Positions 5,030-5,108 of a stretch of 5,108 bases of DNA are shown here, in pieces (positions within the stretch are counted from its first letter, which is position 1; each line of letters opens with the position of its first letter). The notes under the pieces were generated by a model. It did no database searches. It was not told the origin of the DNA and saw only the letters and a list, made by a program, of their open reading frames with translations. The stretch is taken from NCBI GenBank assembly GCA_009665115.1, contig WJXE01000148.1, positions 1 to 5,108 of the forward strand, in the 5' to 3' direction. Source of the stretch: Nitrosopumilales archaeon (GTDB lineage Archaea; Thermoproteota; Nitrososphaeria; Nitrososphaerales; Nitrososphaeraceae). The translations under genes were made by a program, and so were the position numbers.

Positions 5030-5108
5030 ATGACAAACCAAGCAATAATAATATTTTGGTTGTTTTTTAACAGTTCTCTTCGATATATCTATCTGCTCGG
5101 TATCTCGC
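5030..5108 (+). CDS. Possible start of a gene running off the window
   Basis: ATG 5030 opens a frame that stays open for 26 codons to the edge and is hydrophobic and aromatic (MTNQAIIIFWLFFN...), as in a signal peptide or TM segment. However, the minus strand is also open from the edge to a stop at 5027-5029, with a basic ending and a Cys-x-x-Cys-like tail (YYYCLVCH). Only one, or neither, is likely real, and the visible length is too short to choose. Confidence 0.18.
   Translation, partial: MTNQAIIIFWLFFNSSLRYIYLLGIS

Overview
The window looks like chromosomal DNA of an ammonia-oxidising archaeon (Thaumarchaeota/Nitrososphaeria, perhaps the Nitrososphaera/Nitrosocosmicus group). This is inferred from four things: a low-GC sequence with archaeal-type TATA boxes, a short single-domain ArnR1-like winged-helix regulator, Ser/Thr-rich secreted proteins with thaumarchaeal-style signal peptides, and frequent TTG starts. 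No rRNA, intact tRNA, CRISPR array or complete insertion sequence is visible.

Layout. Positions 1-601 hold no confident gene. They contain a minus-strand hairpin plus U-tract (178-210), an open frame resembling the N-terminus of a thaumarchaeal tyrosine integrase (268-438, no usable start, probably a remnant), and a strong 11-bp inverted repeat (512-544). Positions 602-823 (minus) carry a doubtful small ORF. Positions 858-1911 (plus) look like a tightly overlapping three-cistron unit: two micro-ORFs of about 43 codons each (858-989 and 989-1120, joined by TAATG), then a secreted, cysteine-containing, Ser/Thr-rich protein (1117-1911, joined by ATGA). After a gap with a good TATA box comes a winged-helix transcription regulator (2163-2441). 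A 212-bp gap with two small hairpins and a possible TATA box precedes a secreted NodB-type polysaccharide deacetylase (2654-3817). Convergent to it is a classical short-chain dehydrogenase/reductase (4010-4867, minus). A short coding-like frame with no early start lies between them (3804-3956). The right edge has short open frames on both strands that cannot be assigned.

How it fits together. The two exported proteins (the Cys-containing surface protein and the deacetylase) and the regulator between them lie on the same strand and could form a cell-surface or exopolysaccharide module. This is inference from position only. The SDR has its own orientation and probably an unrelated metabolic role. 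The most useful new observation is the pair of overlapping micro-ORFs ahead of the secreted protein. The most speculative is the possible decayed integrative element in the first 900 bp.
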